A stretch of 64,000 nucleotides of DNA from Mytilus galloprovincialis. Taxonomy: Eukaryota > Mollusca > Bivalvia > Mytilida > Mytilidae. Position numbers and translations under genes: made by a program. The stretch is from contig NC_134843.1 in assembly GCF_965363235.1 (NCBI RefSeq), positions 48,603,535-48,667,534 of the forward strand, read 5' to 3'. This document shows positions 1 through 10,006 of this stretch, one piece after another. Numbering within the stretch: the first letter of the stretch is position 1; every line of letters begins with the position of its first letter. The notes under the pieces were generated by a model, which worked only from the letters and a program-made list of their open reading frames with translations, searched no databases and had not been told where the DNA came from.

Positions 1-17
1 CAACAAAATTCTACAAA

Positions 18-3000
18 ATGGCATTTGATGCCGGTAATTTTTTGAAAACGCCAGACCTGGAGAGTTTTGATAATTTAAAGAAAGAGGAATTAGTGTTGCT
101 TGCTAAACATCTGAAATTAGATTTTAGAGTATCTATGAGAAAACAAATTATAAAAAATTTGGTTATAGACAAATTAGTGGACGCAGAAATTTTAGGTGAA
201 GAGGCTCTTGATCTTAAGGTCGAAAACGTTGACGCCTTTAAATTAAAACAGCTTGAATTAGAACATAAACTTAAATTAAAAGAACTGGAAATGAAGGAGA
301 CTGAGAAAATAAAAGAACTTGAAATGAAGGAAAGATTGGAAATGGATAAAAAGGAAAAAGAAGATGAATTAAAATTAAAAGAACTTGAAATGAGGGAAAG
401 GCTAGAGATGGAGAAACTAAAACTTGAAATGGTCAAAGAAGAAAGCAACACTAAAGTCAAGTCGAAATCAGAATATTTTGATGCAGCAAAAAATATACGT
501 TTGGTTCCCAAATTTTGTGAAAAAACAGTTGATAAATATTTTCCACAGTTTGAGAAAATTGCTCATAATTTGAATTGGCCAAAGCCATATTGGACTACAA
601 TGCTGCAAAGTGTTTTTGAGGGTAAAGACGCTGAAATATACTCTGCACTTCCATCAGAAAAAAGTTCCGATTATGACATGGTGAAACAGGAAGTTTTGAA
701 AGCTTATGAGCTAGTACCAGAAGCATATAGACAGAAATTTAGATCTTATAAAAAGTTTGATTCGCAAACCTATGTGGAATTTGCTCGGGAAAAAGAAGAT
801 TTATTTGATAAATGGCTTACTTCAAAGAAAACAGATATCAATTTTGATAACCTAAGACAATTGATGTTATTAGAAGAGTTCAAACAATGTGTTCATTTAG
901 ACTTAAAAACACATTTAGACGACAAAACTGTTGGGACAATACATGATGCAGCTGTAATTTCAGATAATTATACCCTTTCACATAAAAGAAGTTTCAAGGG
1001 TCCAAATGGTAATTCTTTAAGTGGAAATTACAAAAATCAAAGCACTGAACGTACTGATAGTAAGCCTGTTGCACAGAATAAGAGTCAGTCCAGTTATAAT
1101 ATGTCTAGTCCAAAATTTGATACTTTTGAGAAGAAGTCACTGATTTGTTCTTATTGTAAGAAAAATGGTCACCTAATGGCTGATTGTTTTAGACTTCAGA
1201 AGAAGAATGAACGAGATAATAAGCCAAAGTCCAGTGCTTGTACGACACCTTATATTACCAGTACGTTGGAATGTCCTGCGAGTCAGGCTTTTAAGTCCAG
1301 TTTTTGTGATTACATGGAGGAATATAAACCCTTTATGTCTTATGGGTTTATTTCTATTGTTGATGATACCACTCTTCAGCCTATTAAGATTTTACGGGAC
1401 ACTGGAGCTTCTCAGTCTTTATTGTTAGAAGGTGTGTTGCCTTTGTCCGAGAAGACTTCTATTGGTGCCTCCGTTTTGTTACAAGGTGTAGAGTTGGGTT
1501 GTATAGATGTTCCTCTTCATCGTATTTATCTGAAGTCAGATTTGATAACTGGACCAGTTATTGTAGGTGTTCGTCCTAATCTCCCTGTAGAGGGTGTTAC
1601 ATTATTGCTAGGAAATGATCTAGCTAGGAACAAAGTGGTTGCTGAACCAATTGTTACCAGTGAACCAGTGGTGGATGTTAAATCACCTGAAGATGATGCT
1701 GTATTGTATCCAGCTTGTGTTGTTACTAGGGCGATGGCTAGAAAACAACAAGATGAGAATTTGCAAGAAGACCAGTTTGATTACATGGACCTTTCTGACA
1801 CTTTCCTAGCTGACATTGAAGGTCCTGGTAGCTCAGAAAAGGCCATAATAAGATCACCTAGTGTTAATAAGAATGTTATTATGCCATGGCCAGACGTAAA
1901 CAGCCATTCATTAGACCGAAAGAATTTATTCGAAGAACAACATAAAGACCCTGAGGTTCTCCAGCTCAACCATCGGGCGCAACCACAGGAGGAAGCTGAC
2001 AAAGTGGCCGAATGCTATTACCATCAGGACGGTATTTTAATGAGGAAGTGGAGGCCTCCTGATGCTACCCCAGAGGAGGAATGGAGAGTGGTATACCAAG
2101 TGGTGGTGCCTAAAGTTTATAGGCAAGAAATTATTGGTCTTGCCCATGACACCCCCTTGGCTGGACACTTAGGTATAAGGAAGACTTGCCTTAAGATCTT
2201 GCAACATTTCTACTGGCCAAGACTTAGAAATGATGTTGCAGAATATTGCAAATCATGTCATATATGCCAGGTTGTTGGTAAGCCTAACCAGAAAATACCA
2301 CCAGCACCACTTCTGCCTATTCCAGCCTTTGACGAACCTTTCAGCAGAGTTCTAATTGACTGCGTTGGACCTTTACCAAAGACCAAAACTGGAAATGCGT
2401 ATTTATTGACAATCATGTGTACATCCACTCGCTTTCCTGAGGCTATTCCGCTAAGAAATATCAAGACACCTACTATTGTCAAAGCTCTTATCAAATTTTT
2501 CACGTTAGTAGGACTTCCTAAGTCCGACCAGGGATCAAATTTCATGTCAGGTTTATTTCAGCAAGTCGTGTACCAGTTAGGGATTGCTCAGTATAGATCA
2601 AGTGCGTACCATCCAGAATCTCAAGGTGCCTTAGAACGTTTTCATCAAACATTAAAGAACATGATAAGAACTTTTTGTCTTCAATTTGACAGAGACTGGG
2701 ATGATGGAGTTCACTTTCTACTTTTTGCCGTCCGAGAGGCTGTTCAAGAATCCCTTGGTTTTAGTCCCTTTGAGTTGGTATTTGGCCATACTGTAAGGGG
2801 ACCGTTAAAATTGATTAAGGAAAAGTGGCTTACTGAACATACTGACTTGAATCTTTTAGACTATGTATCTAGATTTAAAGAAAAATTGTACACTGCTTGT
2901 CAAATTGCTCAGAAAAACTTAAAAAATGTACAGAACAAGATGAAAATATGGTATGATAAAGATGCCAGGGACAGAGTTTTTGAGCCTGGTGATAGGGTAC

Positions 3001-4712
3001 TTGTATTTTTGCCAGTCCCTGGACATCCTTTACAGGCTAAATATTGTGGTCCTTATACAATAGAGAGTAAAATCAATGATTTGAATTATATTGTAAAAAC
3101 TCCAGGTCGGCGTAAACAAAACAGAGTGTGTCATATTAATATGTTAAAACCATATTTTGAGCGTACTAATGAATGTGAGAGTAAACCAGTTGCCACTTTA
3201 GGCATGGTTAAATTTGAGAACTATCATGACAAACCAGATGTAATTGAACCACCTTTTAGTTCTAAAACTTTGGAAGAGACAGTTAGATTGAAAAATTCAG
3301 AAATTTTGTCAAATTTAGACTCAAAACTTGCACATCTGTCTTTTGATCGTAGAGAAGAAATAAAAACTTTGGTATTTTCTTTTAAAAATCTTTTTCCAGA
3401 TGTGCCAAACAAAACCACTGCTGTTTGTCATGATGTTGATGTAGGAGATGCTTCTCCCATTAAGCAACATCCTTACCGGCTTAATCCACTCAAACTTGAA
3501 GTTATGAGAAAAGAAATTAAATATATGCTTGACAATGATATTATTGAGCCGAGTAACAGTGAATGGAGCTCTCCTTGTCTCCTTGTGCCAAAACCAGATA
3601 AAACCTTTCGTTTCGTGACTGATTTCAGAAAAGTAAATTCAGTCTCAAAATCTGATTCCTATCCGATTCCAAGGATAGACGATTGTATTATCAACATTTG
3701 TCAATCAAAATTTGTGAGCAAATTTGATTTGTTGAAAGGTTATTGGCAAGTTCCACTGACACAGAGAGCTCGTGAAATATCAGCTTTTGTTACACCAGAT
3801 GGCTTATTTCAATATACTGTAATGCCGTTTGGCATGAAAAGTGCACCAGCTACATTTCAAAGAATGATCAATAATGTTATAAAAGATTTAAACTGTTGTT
3901 ATGCTTATATTGATGATCTAATTGTATGTAGTGATAGCTGGGAACAGCATTTAACACATTTGTATGATACTTTTGATAGATTGTCACAATCAAATTTGAC
4001 TGTTAATCTTGGTAAAAGTGAATTTTGTCAGGCCACTGTTGATTATTTAGGGCATACAGTTGGCCAAGGTCAAGTGAAACCTATTATGGTTAAAGTGGAA
4101 GCTATTTCCAAATTTCCTCCTCCTACAAATAGAAAACAACTTATGAGATATTTAGGCATGATTGGATTTTACAGAAAATTTTGTTCAAATTTTGCTACTG
4201 TGGTTCAACCACTGACTCATCTTTTACGAAAAGATTCTAAATTTATCTGGAGTGAAAATTGTCAAAACGCTTTTGAAAATAGCAAATCACTTTTAATTAA
4301 TAGTCCGGTTCTGATTACTCCAGACTTTGAAAAACAATTTAAACTTGCTGTTGATGCAAGCGATGTAGGAATTGGAGCTGTTTTATATCAAGAAACAGAT
4401 GATAATGTTGAGAAACCTATATCATATTTTTCTAAGAAATTAGATAAACATCAGAAAAATTATTCAACTATTGAAAAAGAGTGTTTTGCAATGTTGTCAG
4501 CACTTCAACATTTTGATGTATATTTGAATCCCACTGTATATCCTATTCTTGTTTGTACTGATCATAATCCTCTCACCTTCATACATAAAATGAGAAACAA
4601 GAATCAGAGGTTGGCTAGGTGGAGTTTGTTGTTACAGGAATATGATGTAATTGTAAAACATATTAAGGGTAAAGATAATGTAATAGCAGATGCTTTATCT
4701 AGAGCTTATTAA
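18..4712 (+). CDS. Gag-Pol polyprotein (PR-INT-RT-RH order)
   Basis: A 1,564-residue fused polyprotein for retrotransposition. Visible in order: an N-terminal helical SAP-like stretch (about 16-54), a Lys/Glu-rich coiled coil (about 78-145), a Gag core, a CCHC zinc knuckle (C377, C380, H385, C390), an aspartic protease active site DTGAS (D461), an integrase HHCC zinc finger (H710, H717, C747, C750), the integrase triad D781, D837, E873 with 35 residues between the last two, and a GPY-type module (CGPYTIE). Reverse transcriptase follows, with VTDFRKVN (D1202) and YIDD (1297-1300), then RNase H (D1446, CTDHNPLTF, ending near KGKDNVIADALSR). Gag and Pol share one frame with no slippage site. The ATG 17 bases into the window is taken as start because the SAP-like region follows at once. 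Integrase before RT is seen directly; assignment to the Gmr1 group is family knowledge. Confidence 0.95.
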   Translation: MAFDAGNFLKTPDLESFDNLKKEELVLLAKHLKLDFRVSMRKQIIKNLVIDKLVDAEILGEEALDLKVENVDAFKLKQLELEHKLKLKELEMKETEKIKELEMKERLEMDKKEKEDELKLKELEMRERLEMEKLKLEMVKEESNTKVKSKSEYFDAAKNIRLVPKFCEKTVDKYFPQFEKIAHNLNWPKPYWTTMLQSVFEGKDAEIYSALPSEKSSDYDMVKQEVLKAYELVPEAYRQKFRSYKKFDSQTYVEFAREKEDLFDKWLTSKKTDINFDNLRQLMLLEEFKQCVHLDLKTHLDDKTVGTIHDAAVISDNYTLSHKRSFKGPNGNSLSGNYKNQSTERTDSKPVAQNKSQSSYNMSSPKFDTFEKKSLICSYCKKNGHLMADCFRLQKKNERDNKPKSSACTTPYITSTLECPASQAFKSSFCDYMEEYKPFMSYGFISIVDDTTLQPIKILRDTGASQSLLLEGVLPLSEKTSIGASVLLQGVELGCIDVPLHRIYLKSDLITGPVIVGVRPNLPVEGVTLLLGNDLARNKVVAEPIVTSEPVVDVKSPEDDAVLYPACVVTRAMARKQQDENLQEDQFDYMDLSDTFLADIEGPGSSEKAIIRSPSVNKNVIMPWPDVNSHSLDRKNLFEEQHKDPEVLQLNHRAQPQEEADKVAECYYHQDGILMRKWRPPDATPEEEWRVVYQVVVPKVYRQEIIGLAHDTPLAGHLGIRKTCLKILQHFYWPRLRNDVAEYCKSCHICQVVGKPNQKIPPAPLLPIPAFDEPFSRVLIDCVGPLPKTKTGNAYLLTIMCTSTRFPEAIPLRNIKTPTIVKALIKFFTLVGLPKSDQGSNFMSGLFQQVVYQLGIAQYRSSAYHPESQGALERFHQTLKNMIRTFCLQFDRDWDDGVHFLLFAVREAVQESLGFSPFELVFGHTVRGPLKLIKEKWLTEHTDLNLLDYVSRFKEKLYTACQIAQKNLKNVQNKMKIWYDKDARDRVFEPGDRVLVFLPVPGHPLQAKYCGPYTIESKINDLNYIVKTPGRRKQNRVCHINMLKPYFERTNECESKPVATLGMVKFENYHDKPDVIEPPFSSKTLEETVRLKNSEILSNLDSKLAHLSFDRREEIKTLVFSFKNLFPDVPNKTTAVCHDVDVGDASPIKQHPYRLNPLKLEVMRKEIKYMLDNDIIEPSNSEWSSPCLLVPKPDKTFRFVTDFRKVNSVSKSDSYPIPRIDDCIINICQSKFVSKFDLLKGYWQVPLTQRAREISAFVTPDGLFQYTVMPFGMKSAPATFQRMINNVIKDLNCCYAYIDDLIVCSDSWEQHLTHLYDTFDRLSQSNLTVNLGKSEFCQATVDYLGHTVGQGQVKPIMVKVEAISKFPPPTNRKQLMRYLGMIGFYRKFCSNFATVVQPLTHLLRKDSKFIWSENCQNAFENSKSLLINSPVLITPDFEKQFKLAVDASDVGIGAVLYQETDDNVEKPISYFSKKLDKHQKNYSTIEKECFAMLSALQHFDVYLNPTVYPILVCTDHNPLTFIHKMRNKNQRLARWSLLLQEYDVIVKHIKGKDNVIADALSRAY

Positions 4713-4785
4713 AACACTTTGTATATACTATGTATTTTTGTTCATATTATTCATGATAAGTTTTTGTTACACTAAAACTTCTTTT

Positions 4786-4796
4786 AAGGGGGGAGG
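4786..4796 (+). other. Polypurine tract
   Basis: AAGGGGGGAGG lies directly against the first base of the 3' LTR, 73 bases after the Gag-Pol stop. This is the expected position for the plus-strand primer of an LTR retrotransposon. Confidence 0.88.
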
Positions 4797-4925
4797 TGTT
4801 ATGATATTGTATTTATTGTATTTATTTATGTTGGCCTGATTTGTATTGTGTGGCCTGATAGTTGTTTACAGAATAGTTTTAGAATTGTGCAGTTTAGAAA
4901 TCTCTGGAACAATTACAGAATGATT

Positions 4926-5045
4926 GGAACTTTCCAGAATGATCCTAATAAAAGATGCATTATATAATTAAACTTCTACATTTTACTAGAAACTTCTGTT
5001 GTAACTTTCTAGGATGTTCCATTATAGACTGTTCTAGAATCTTCC
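4926..5045 (+). promoter_or_regulatory. Cluster of heat-shock-element motifs in the LTR U3
   Basis: Two perfect three-unit arrays of alternating nGAAn/nTTCn pentamers occur at 4926-4940 (GGAAC TTTCC AGAAT) and 5031-5045 (GTTCT AGAAT CTTCC). A two-unit inverted pair lies at 4988-4997, and further TTC pentamers at 5006-5010 and 5016-5020 fall in 5-base register with the second array. The second array ends 8 bases before the TA-rich TATA candidate. This is the consensus recognised by trimeric heat-shock factor. The motif match is seen; function is inferred. Confidence 0.6.
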
Positions 5046-5052
5046 ATGACAA

Positions 5053-5064
5053 ATATATATATAT
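5053..5064 (+). promoter_or_regulatory. TATA-box candidate of the LTR
   Basis: An alternating TATATATATATA run lies just downstream of the heat-shock-like motifs and about 240 bases upstream of AATAAA. This is the normal promoter-then-R arrangement of an LTR. Confidence 0.5.
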
Positions 5065-5383
5065 ACAGACACTAAAGTTAAACTCACTCTTGTACTTACT
5101 CTTGGATTTGGACTTAGACATCGATAGACATTAATATTCATAGCCTTTGGATTGACACTTTTATTCTACAAACAACATCATACTGGATTGTGACCGTAAT
5201 ATTCAGATTGGATTCCGAAAGCTATCCGGATACAGATAAAGATAAAAGATTGGACTCATATTTTGACAGTTAAGTTGACAGTAATATTTGTGTAATACTT
5301 TTGTATAATAAATATTGTTAAATTTTATTATTGATTTGTGTCTTTTGTTGGCTACAATTTAAAGGCGATTTCTGGCCGTAACA

Positions 5384-5493
5384 TATGGCACCTGTATACC
5401 ATATGGTCTGTCGGACTCTGTTCATCAACATTTCGTATGATAAATCAAATTCATTTTTAAAACTAGTTCTCATATAACTTTATAACAGCATTA
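5384..5493. other. Flank between LTR and next repeat
   Basis: About 110 bases of unique-looking sequence follow the LTR. TATGG at 5384-5388 would be the right half of a target-site duplication, but the left half is outside the window. Confidence 0.4.
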
Positions 5494-6773
5494 ACTTTAG
5501 TATAAGTAAATAGAAATCAATGAAATTTAAACACAAGTTTTATGACCACAAAAGGAAGGATGGGATTGATTTTGGGAGTTGAGGTCCCAACAGTTTAGGA
5601 ATTAGGGGCCAAAAAGGGGCCCAAATAAGTATTTTTCTTGGTTTTCGCACCATAACTTTAGTAAAAGTAAATAGAAATTTATGAAATTTAAACACAAGGT
5701 TTATGACCACAAAAGGAAGGTTGGGATTGATTTTGGGAGTTGAGGTCCCAACAGTTAAGAAATTAGGGGCCAAAAAGGGGCCCAAATAAGCATTTTTCTT
5801 GGTTTTCGCACCATACATTTGTAACTTTAGTATAATTAAATAGAAATCTATGAAATTTAAACACTAGGTTTATGACCATAAAAGGAAGGTTGGGAGTTTT
5901 GGTCCCCACAGTTTAGGAATAATGGGCCCAAAGGGTCCAAAATTAAACTTTGTTTGAGTTCATCAAAAATTGAAATATTGGGGTTCTTTGATATGCCGGA
6001 TCTAACTGTGTATGTAGATTCTTAATTTTTGGTCCCGTTTTCAAATTGGTTTACATTAAGGTCCAAAGGGTCCAAAATTAAACTAAGTTTGATTTTAACA
6101 AAAATTGAATTCATTGGGTTCTTTGATATGCTGAATCTAAACATGTACTTAGATTTTTTATCATGGGCCCAGTTTTCAAGTTTGTCCAAATCGTGGTCCA
6201 AAATTAAACTTTGTTTGATTTCAACAAAAAATTGAATCCTTGGGGTTCTTAGATATGCTGAATCTAAACATGTATTTAGATTTTTTATTATGGGCCAAGT
6301 TTTCAAGTTGGTCCAAATTGGGGTCCAAAATTAAACTTTGTTTGATTTCAACAAAAATTGTATATATTGGGTTCTTTGATATATGCTTAATCTAACCATG
6401 TATTTAGATTTTTGATGTTTGGGCCCGGTTATCAGATTGGTCCACATTGAGGTCTAAAGGGTCCAAAATATGAACCTTGTTTGATTTCATCAAAAACTGA
6501 ATTCTTGGATTCTTTGATATGCTGAATCTAACCATGTATTTTGATTTTGGATATTGGACCATAAAAGGTAATGTCCAATTTAAAATTTAAAGTTTTTAAG
6601 TTTAAGTTCTTAGACCACATACATTGTGTGTCAGAAACCTGTGTTGTGTCAACTATTTAATCACAATCCAAATTCAGAGCTGTATCAAGCTTGAATGTTG
6701 TGTCCATACTTGCCCCAATGTTCAAGGTTAGAACTCTGCGGTCGTATAAAGCTGTGCCCTGTGGATCATCTGG
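5494..6773 (-). mobile_element. Foldback repeat family 1, reversed copy, distal end lost
   Basis: Read on the minus strand it starts with CCAGATGATCC and the inverted-repeat core TTTATACGACCGCA (6737-6750). It then has tandem modules on the theme 'gaccaatttgaaaac gggaccaaaaatt' and ends in modules rich in GGGCCCTTTTTGGCCCC. The second inverted repeat, present in the copies at 7880 and 13155, is missing, so this copy is truncated at its 5494 side. It shows no coding capacity; open frames in it are repeat artefacts. Confidence 0.75.
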
Positions 6774-7879
6774 TTAATGTTGTAATCAAGTTATTTGTAG
6801 TTTTCTAAGGGCTTCTTTTAATATAATTTTTACTGCTATCAAGTTATGGTAACTAGATAGAAATCTGAAAATGCTTTAAAAATGGGTAAGTTGAACACAG
6901 TTTGGAAAAGAAACTAATTCATTTCCATTTCCCTATTAAAATCGAGCATATTGTTATTGTCCAAAATGTCCATTTCTCTCTCCTTTCTAGAAGACTGGGC
7001 TAATTGTCCAGTCAAACTAAATTTGAACTTCAAATTAATTGCAACAGAAAATGTTTTAGTTCTAATCTGTGGCATTAAGCCCCAAATATACACAGAACAA
7101 AGTCCCATTAAATCTAACTTGAGGAAAATTCAAAATCAGTATTTTTTATTTCTTATGGAAATTAACATTGGAAAGGGAGATAACTCTGCTAAAATGAGTC
7201 TTTTTTTTGTCGGTTTTCGGTTGATATCTTAAAATTCATGTAAAGTATGATATATTGATAGGGTTATAAGTTTGTATTTGACAATGTTTTATTATCTTCT
7301 GCTTATGAAATGTACAAAGCCGAAGTGTTAGGGGTATTTTGATTTTTTTGCACATTTTTCATTAAAGAAATTGCAAATGTATGGCTTTGTGACCATTTTG
7401 AAAAAAATAAGGTGAGTATTTGGTATTGTTTATATCTTTATCTTTATCTATATCTACCTTGTTTAAAGAAACTTTAAACCACAACAAGAAGAATATATGC
7501 TTAATTAGTTTTATTCAATTTGAGATTCTATACCTTAACATGCTGAAAAATCTAATAAATGGTCAACTAATGAATTATGAAATCTAGGTTGTAGCTCGAT
7601 AAAAGATATGAAAACACCTTTTGAGTTGTTTGTTATACTCTAAAGACGGCTTAAATATCACGAATCAATACATTCTGTCAAATAGAAGTGGTAAAGATAT
7701 AATTTTATATCAAGTTTTATTGTTTAATCTGCCTTTTTTGCAGAGTTATCTCCCATATATAGCGATGCAAATCTCCATAGGAATTTTAAAATCGTGATTT
7801 TTTAGTTTTCCTCAAGTTAGGTTTAATGGGATTTTTTTCTGTGTATATTTGGGGTATAATGGTAAAGATTAAAACTTAA
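6774..7879. other. Intergenic stretch, no gene seen
   Basis: AT-rich sequence between two copies of foldback family 1. I see no coding region, RNA gene or clear repeat boundary here. Confidence 0.4.
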
Positions 7880-10006
7880 CCAGATGCTCCGCAGGGCGCA
7901 GCTTTATACGACCGCAGAGGTTGAACCCTGAACGGTTGGGGCAAGTATGGACACAACATTCAAGCTGGATTCAGCTCTAAATATGGATTGTGATTAAATA
8001 GTTGACACAGCATAGGTTTCTGACACCGAATGAATGTGGTCTAATAAACTTAAAAAAATTTGTTTGCCTTTGAGGAATTATGCTATTATGCTATGCTGTT
8101 GAATATTAATCTCTCAAAAAAATGTTTGAAGAAATTTTCTTTTTATTTATGAAATCTGAAATGAGAAAATTGAACCCCTCCCCCCCCCCCCCCACCCAAT
8201 TTTTTTTTTTCACATCCCCCTTTCCCTTATTCCAAAACTGATCTCAATTCAAATTTCTAATGGAGTTTGCAACAATAACTACTCATTTAAATACATCATA
8301 AAATATTAAAATGTAAACAAAGTGCTTGTTATCACTAAATGGTAAAGATTGTTTTAATTTATCAGTAGGTAGTAAAAGTGAATATACATTGTATATTGTG
8401 TAAAACAATGATTTAAGTTTATTCAACTACTATTCTGGACAAAGAAAGATGACTCCAATTGAAAATTTCTTGCTATTCGCAATACTGTGCAATTGAAGAT
8501 TTCTTGCTATTGCACAATACTGTGCAATTGAAAATTTCTTGCTATTGCACAATACTGTGCAATTGAAGATTTCTTGCTATTGCACAATACTTAATATAAT
8601 AATTTTGGATCCTAATTTGGACCAACTTGAAAACTGGGCCCATAATAAAAAATCTAAGTACATGTTTAGATTCAGCATATCAAAGAAGCCCAAGAATTCA
8701 ATTTTTGTTAAAATCAAACTTAGTTTCATTTTGGACCCTTTGGACTTTAATGTAGACCAATTTGAAAACGGGACCAAAAATTAAGGATCTACATACACAG
8801 TTAGATTTTGCATATCAAAAAAACCCCAATTATTCAATTTTTGATGAAATCAAACAAAGTCTAATTTTGGACCCCGATTTGGACCAACTTGAAAACTGGG
8901 CCAAAAATCAAAATTCAATTTTTGTTAAAATCAAACTTAGTTTCATTTTGGACCCTTTGGACTTTAATGTAGACCAATTTGAAAACGGGACCAAAAATTA
9001 AGGATCTACATACACAGTTAGATTTTGCATATCAAAAAAACCCCAATTATTCAATTTTTGATGAAATCGAAACAAAGTCTAATTTTGGACCCCGATTTGG
9101 ACCAACTTGAAAACTGGGCCAAAAATCAAAATTCTAAGTACATTTTTAGATTAAGCATATCAAAGATCCCCAAGGATTCAATTTTTGTTAAAATCAAACT
9201 ATAAGTTTAATTTTGGACCCTTTGAACCTTAATGTAGACCAATTTGAAAACCGGACCAAAAATTAAGAATCTACATACACAGTTAGATTCGGCATATCAA
9301 AGAACCCCAATTATTCAATTTTTGATGAACTCAAACAAAGTTTAATTTTGGAGCCTTTGGGCCCCTTTTCCTAAACTGTGGGGACCAAAACTCCCAACCT
9401 TCCTTTTATGGTCATAAACCTAGTGTTTAAATTTCATAGATTTCTATTTAATTATACTAAAGTTACAAATGTATGGTGCGAAAACCAAGAAAAATGCTTA
9501 TTTGGCCCCTTTTTGACCCCTAATTTCTTAACTGTTGGGACCTCAACTCCCAACCTTCCTTTTGTGGTCATAAACCTTGTGTTTAAATTTCATTGATTTC
9601 GATTTACTTATACTAAAGTTATAGTGCGAAAACCAAGAATAATGCTTATTTGGGCCCTTTTTTGGCCCCTAATTCCTAAACAGTTGGAACCAAAACACCC
9701 AAAATCAATCCCAACCTTCCTTTTGTGGTCATAAACCTTGTGTCAAAATATCATTGATTTCCATTTACTTAAACTAAAGTAATAGTGCGAAAACCAATAA
9801 AATGCTTATTTGGGCCCTTTTTGGCCCCTAATTCCTAAACTGTTAGGACCAAAACTTCCTTTTATGGTCATAAACCTTGTGTTTAAATTTCATACATTTC
9901 TATTTACTTAAACTAAAGTTATAGTGCGAAAACCAAAAGTATTAAGACGACGACGACGCTGACGCCAACGTGATACCAATATACGACCAACATGCGGTCG
10001 TATAAA
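7880..10006 (+). mobile_element. Foldback repeat family 1, full-length copy
   Basis: It begins CCAGATGCTCCGCAGG with TTTATACGACCGCA at 7903-7916 and ends with the exact reverse complement TGCGGTCGTATAAA at 9993-10006. Inside are a minisatellite of about 35 bp built on ATTGCACAATACTGTGCAAT (about 8460-8590), an internal duplication of about 240 bp near 8760-9240, and tandem 160-bp modules before a GACGACGACG run. It has no transposase and is probably non-autonomous. The 14-bp inverted repeats are seen directly; the transposon class is not known to me. Confidence 0.8.
8460..8590 (+). repeat. Palindromic 35-bp minisatellite inside family 1
   Basis: About three to four tandem units, each containing the near-perfect inverted repeat ATTGCACA-ATAC-TGTGCAAT. 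The same array appears in the copies at about 13700-13915 and 21715-21820, with different unit numbers. Confidence 0.8.

Larger units (their letters stand above)
1..5383 (+). mobile_element. Ty3/Gypsy LTR retrotransposon, Gmr1-like, 5' LTR outside window
   Basis: The element is seen from 17 bases before its Gag-Pol start codon to the end of its 3' LTR. One open frame carries all Gag and Pol domains, followed by a short 3' untranslated stretch, a polypurine tract and an LTR that begins TGTTATG and ends CGTAACA. The 5' LTR and primer binding site must lie left of base 1. Integrase precedes reverse transcriptase, the order that defines Gmr1-like elements within Ty3/Gypsy. The frame has no stop or frameshift, so the copy looks young. 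There is no envelope gene. Confidence 0.93.
4797..5383 (+). repeat. 3' LTR of the Gmr1-like retrotransposon
   Basis: 587 bp, beginning TGTTATG and ending CGTAACA, so it has the canonical TG...CA ends and a short imperfect inverted repeat. U3 carries clustered GAA/TTC pentamers (separate entry), an alternating TA run at about 5053-5064 that can serve as TATA box, and an AATAAA at 5307-5312 that fits the end of R. Boundaries come from the polypurine tract on the left and the CA end on the right; they cannot be checked against the 5' LTR, which is outside the window. Confidence 0.85.

Noticed and set aside
11..511. Ser/Phe-rich minus-strand frame over the Gag region
   Set aside because: Antisense shadow of the Lys/Glu-rich coiled coil.
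5540..6306. Open frames in the reversed family 1 copy
   Set aside because: Translations of tandem non-coding modules; no domain, start context or splice sites.
8539..9001. Small proteins repeating FDQLENWAHN-type text
   Set aside because: These frames exist only because family 1 modules repeat. The same text appears on both strands and in every copy with stops elsewhere.
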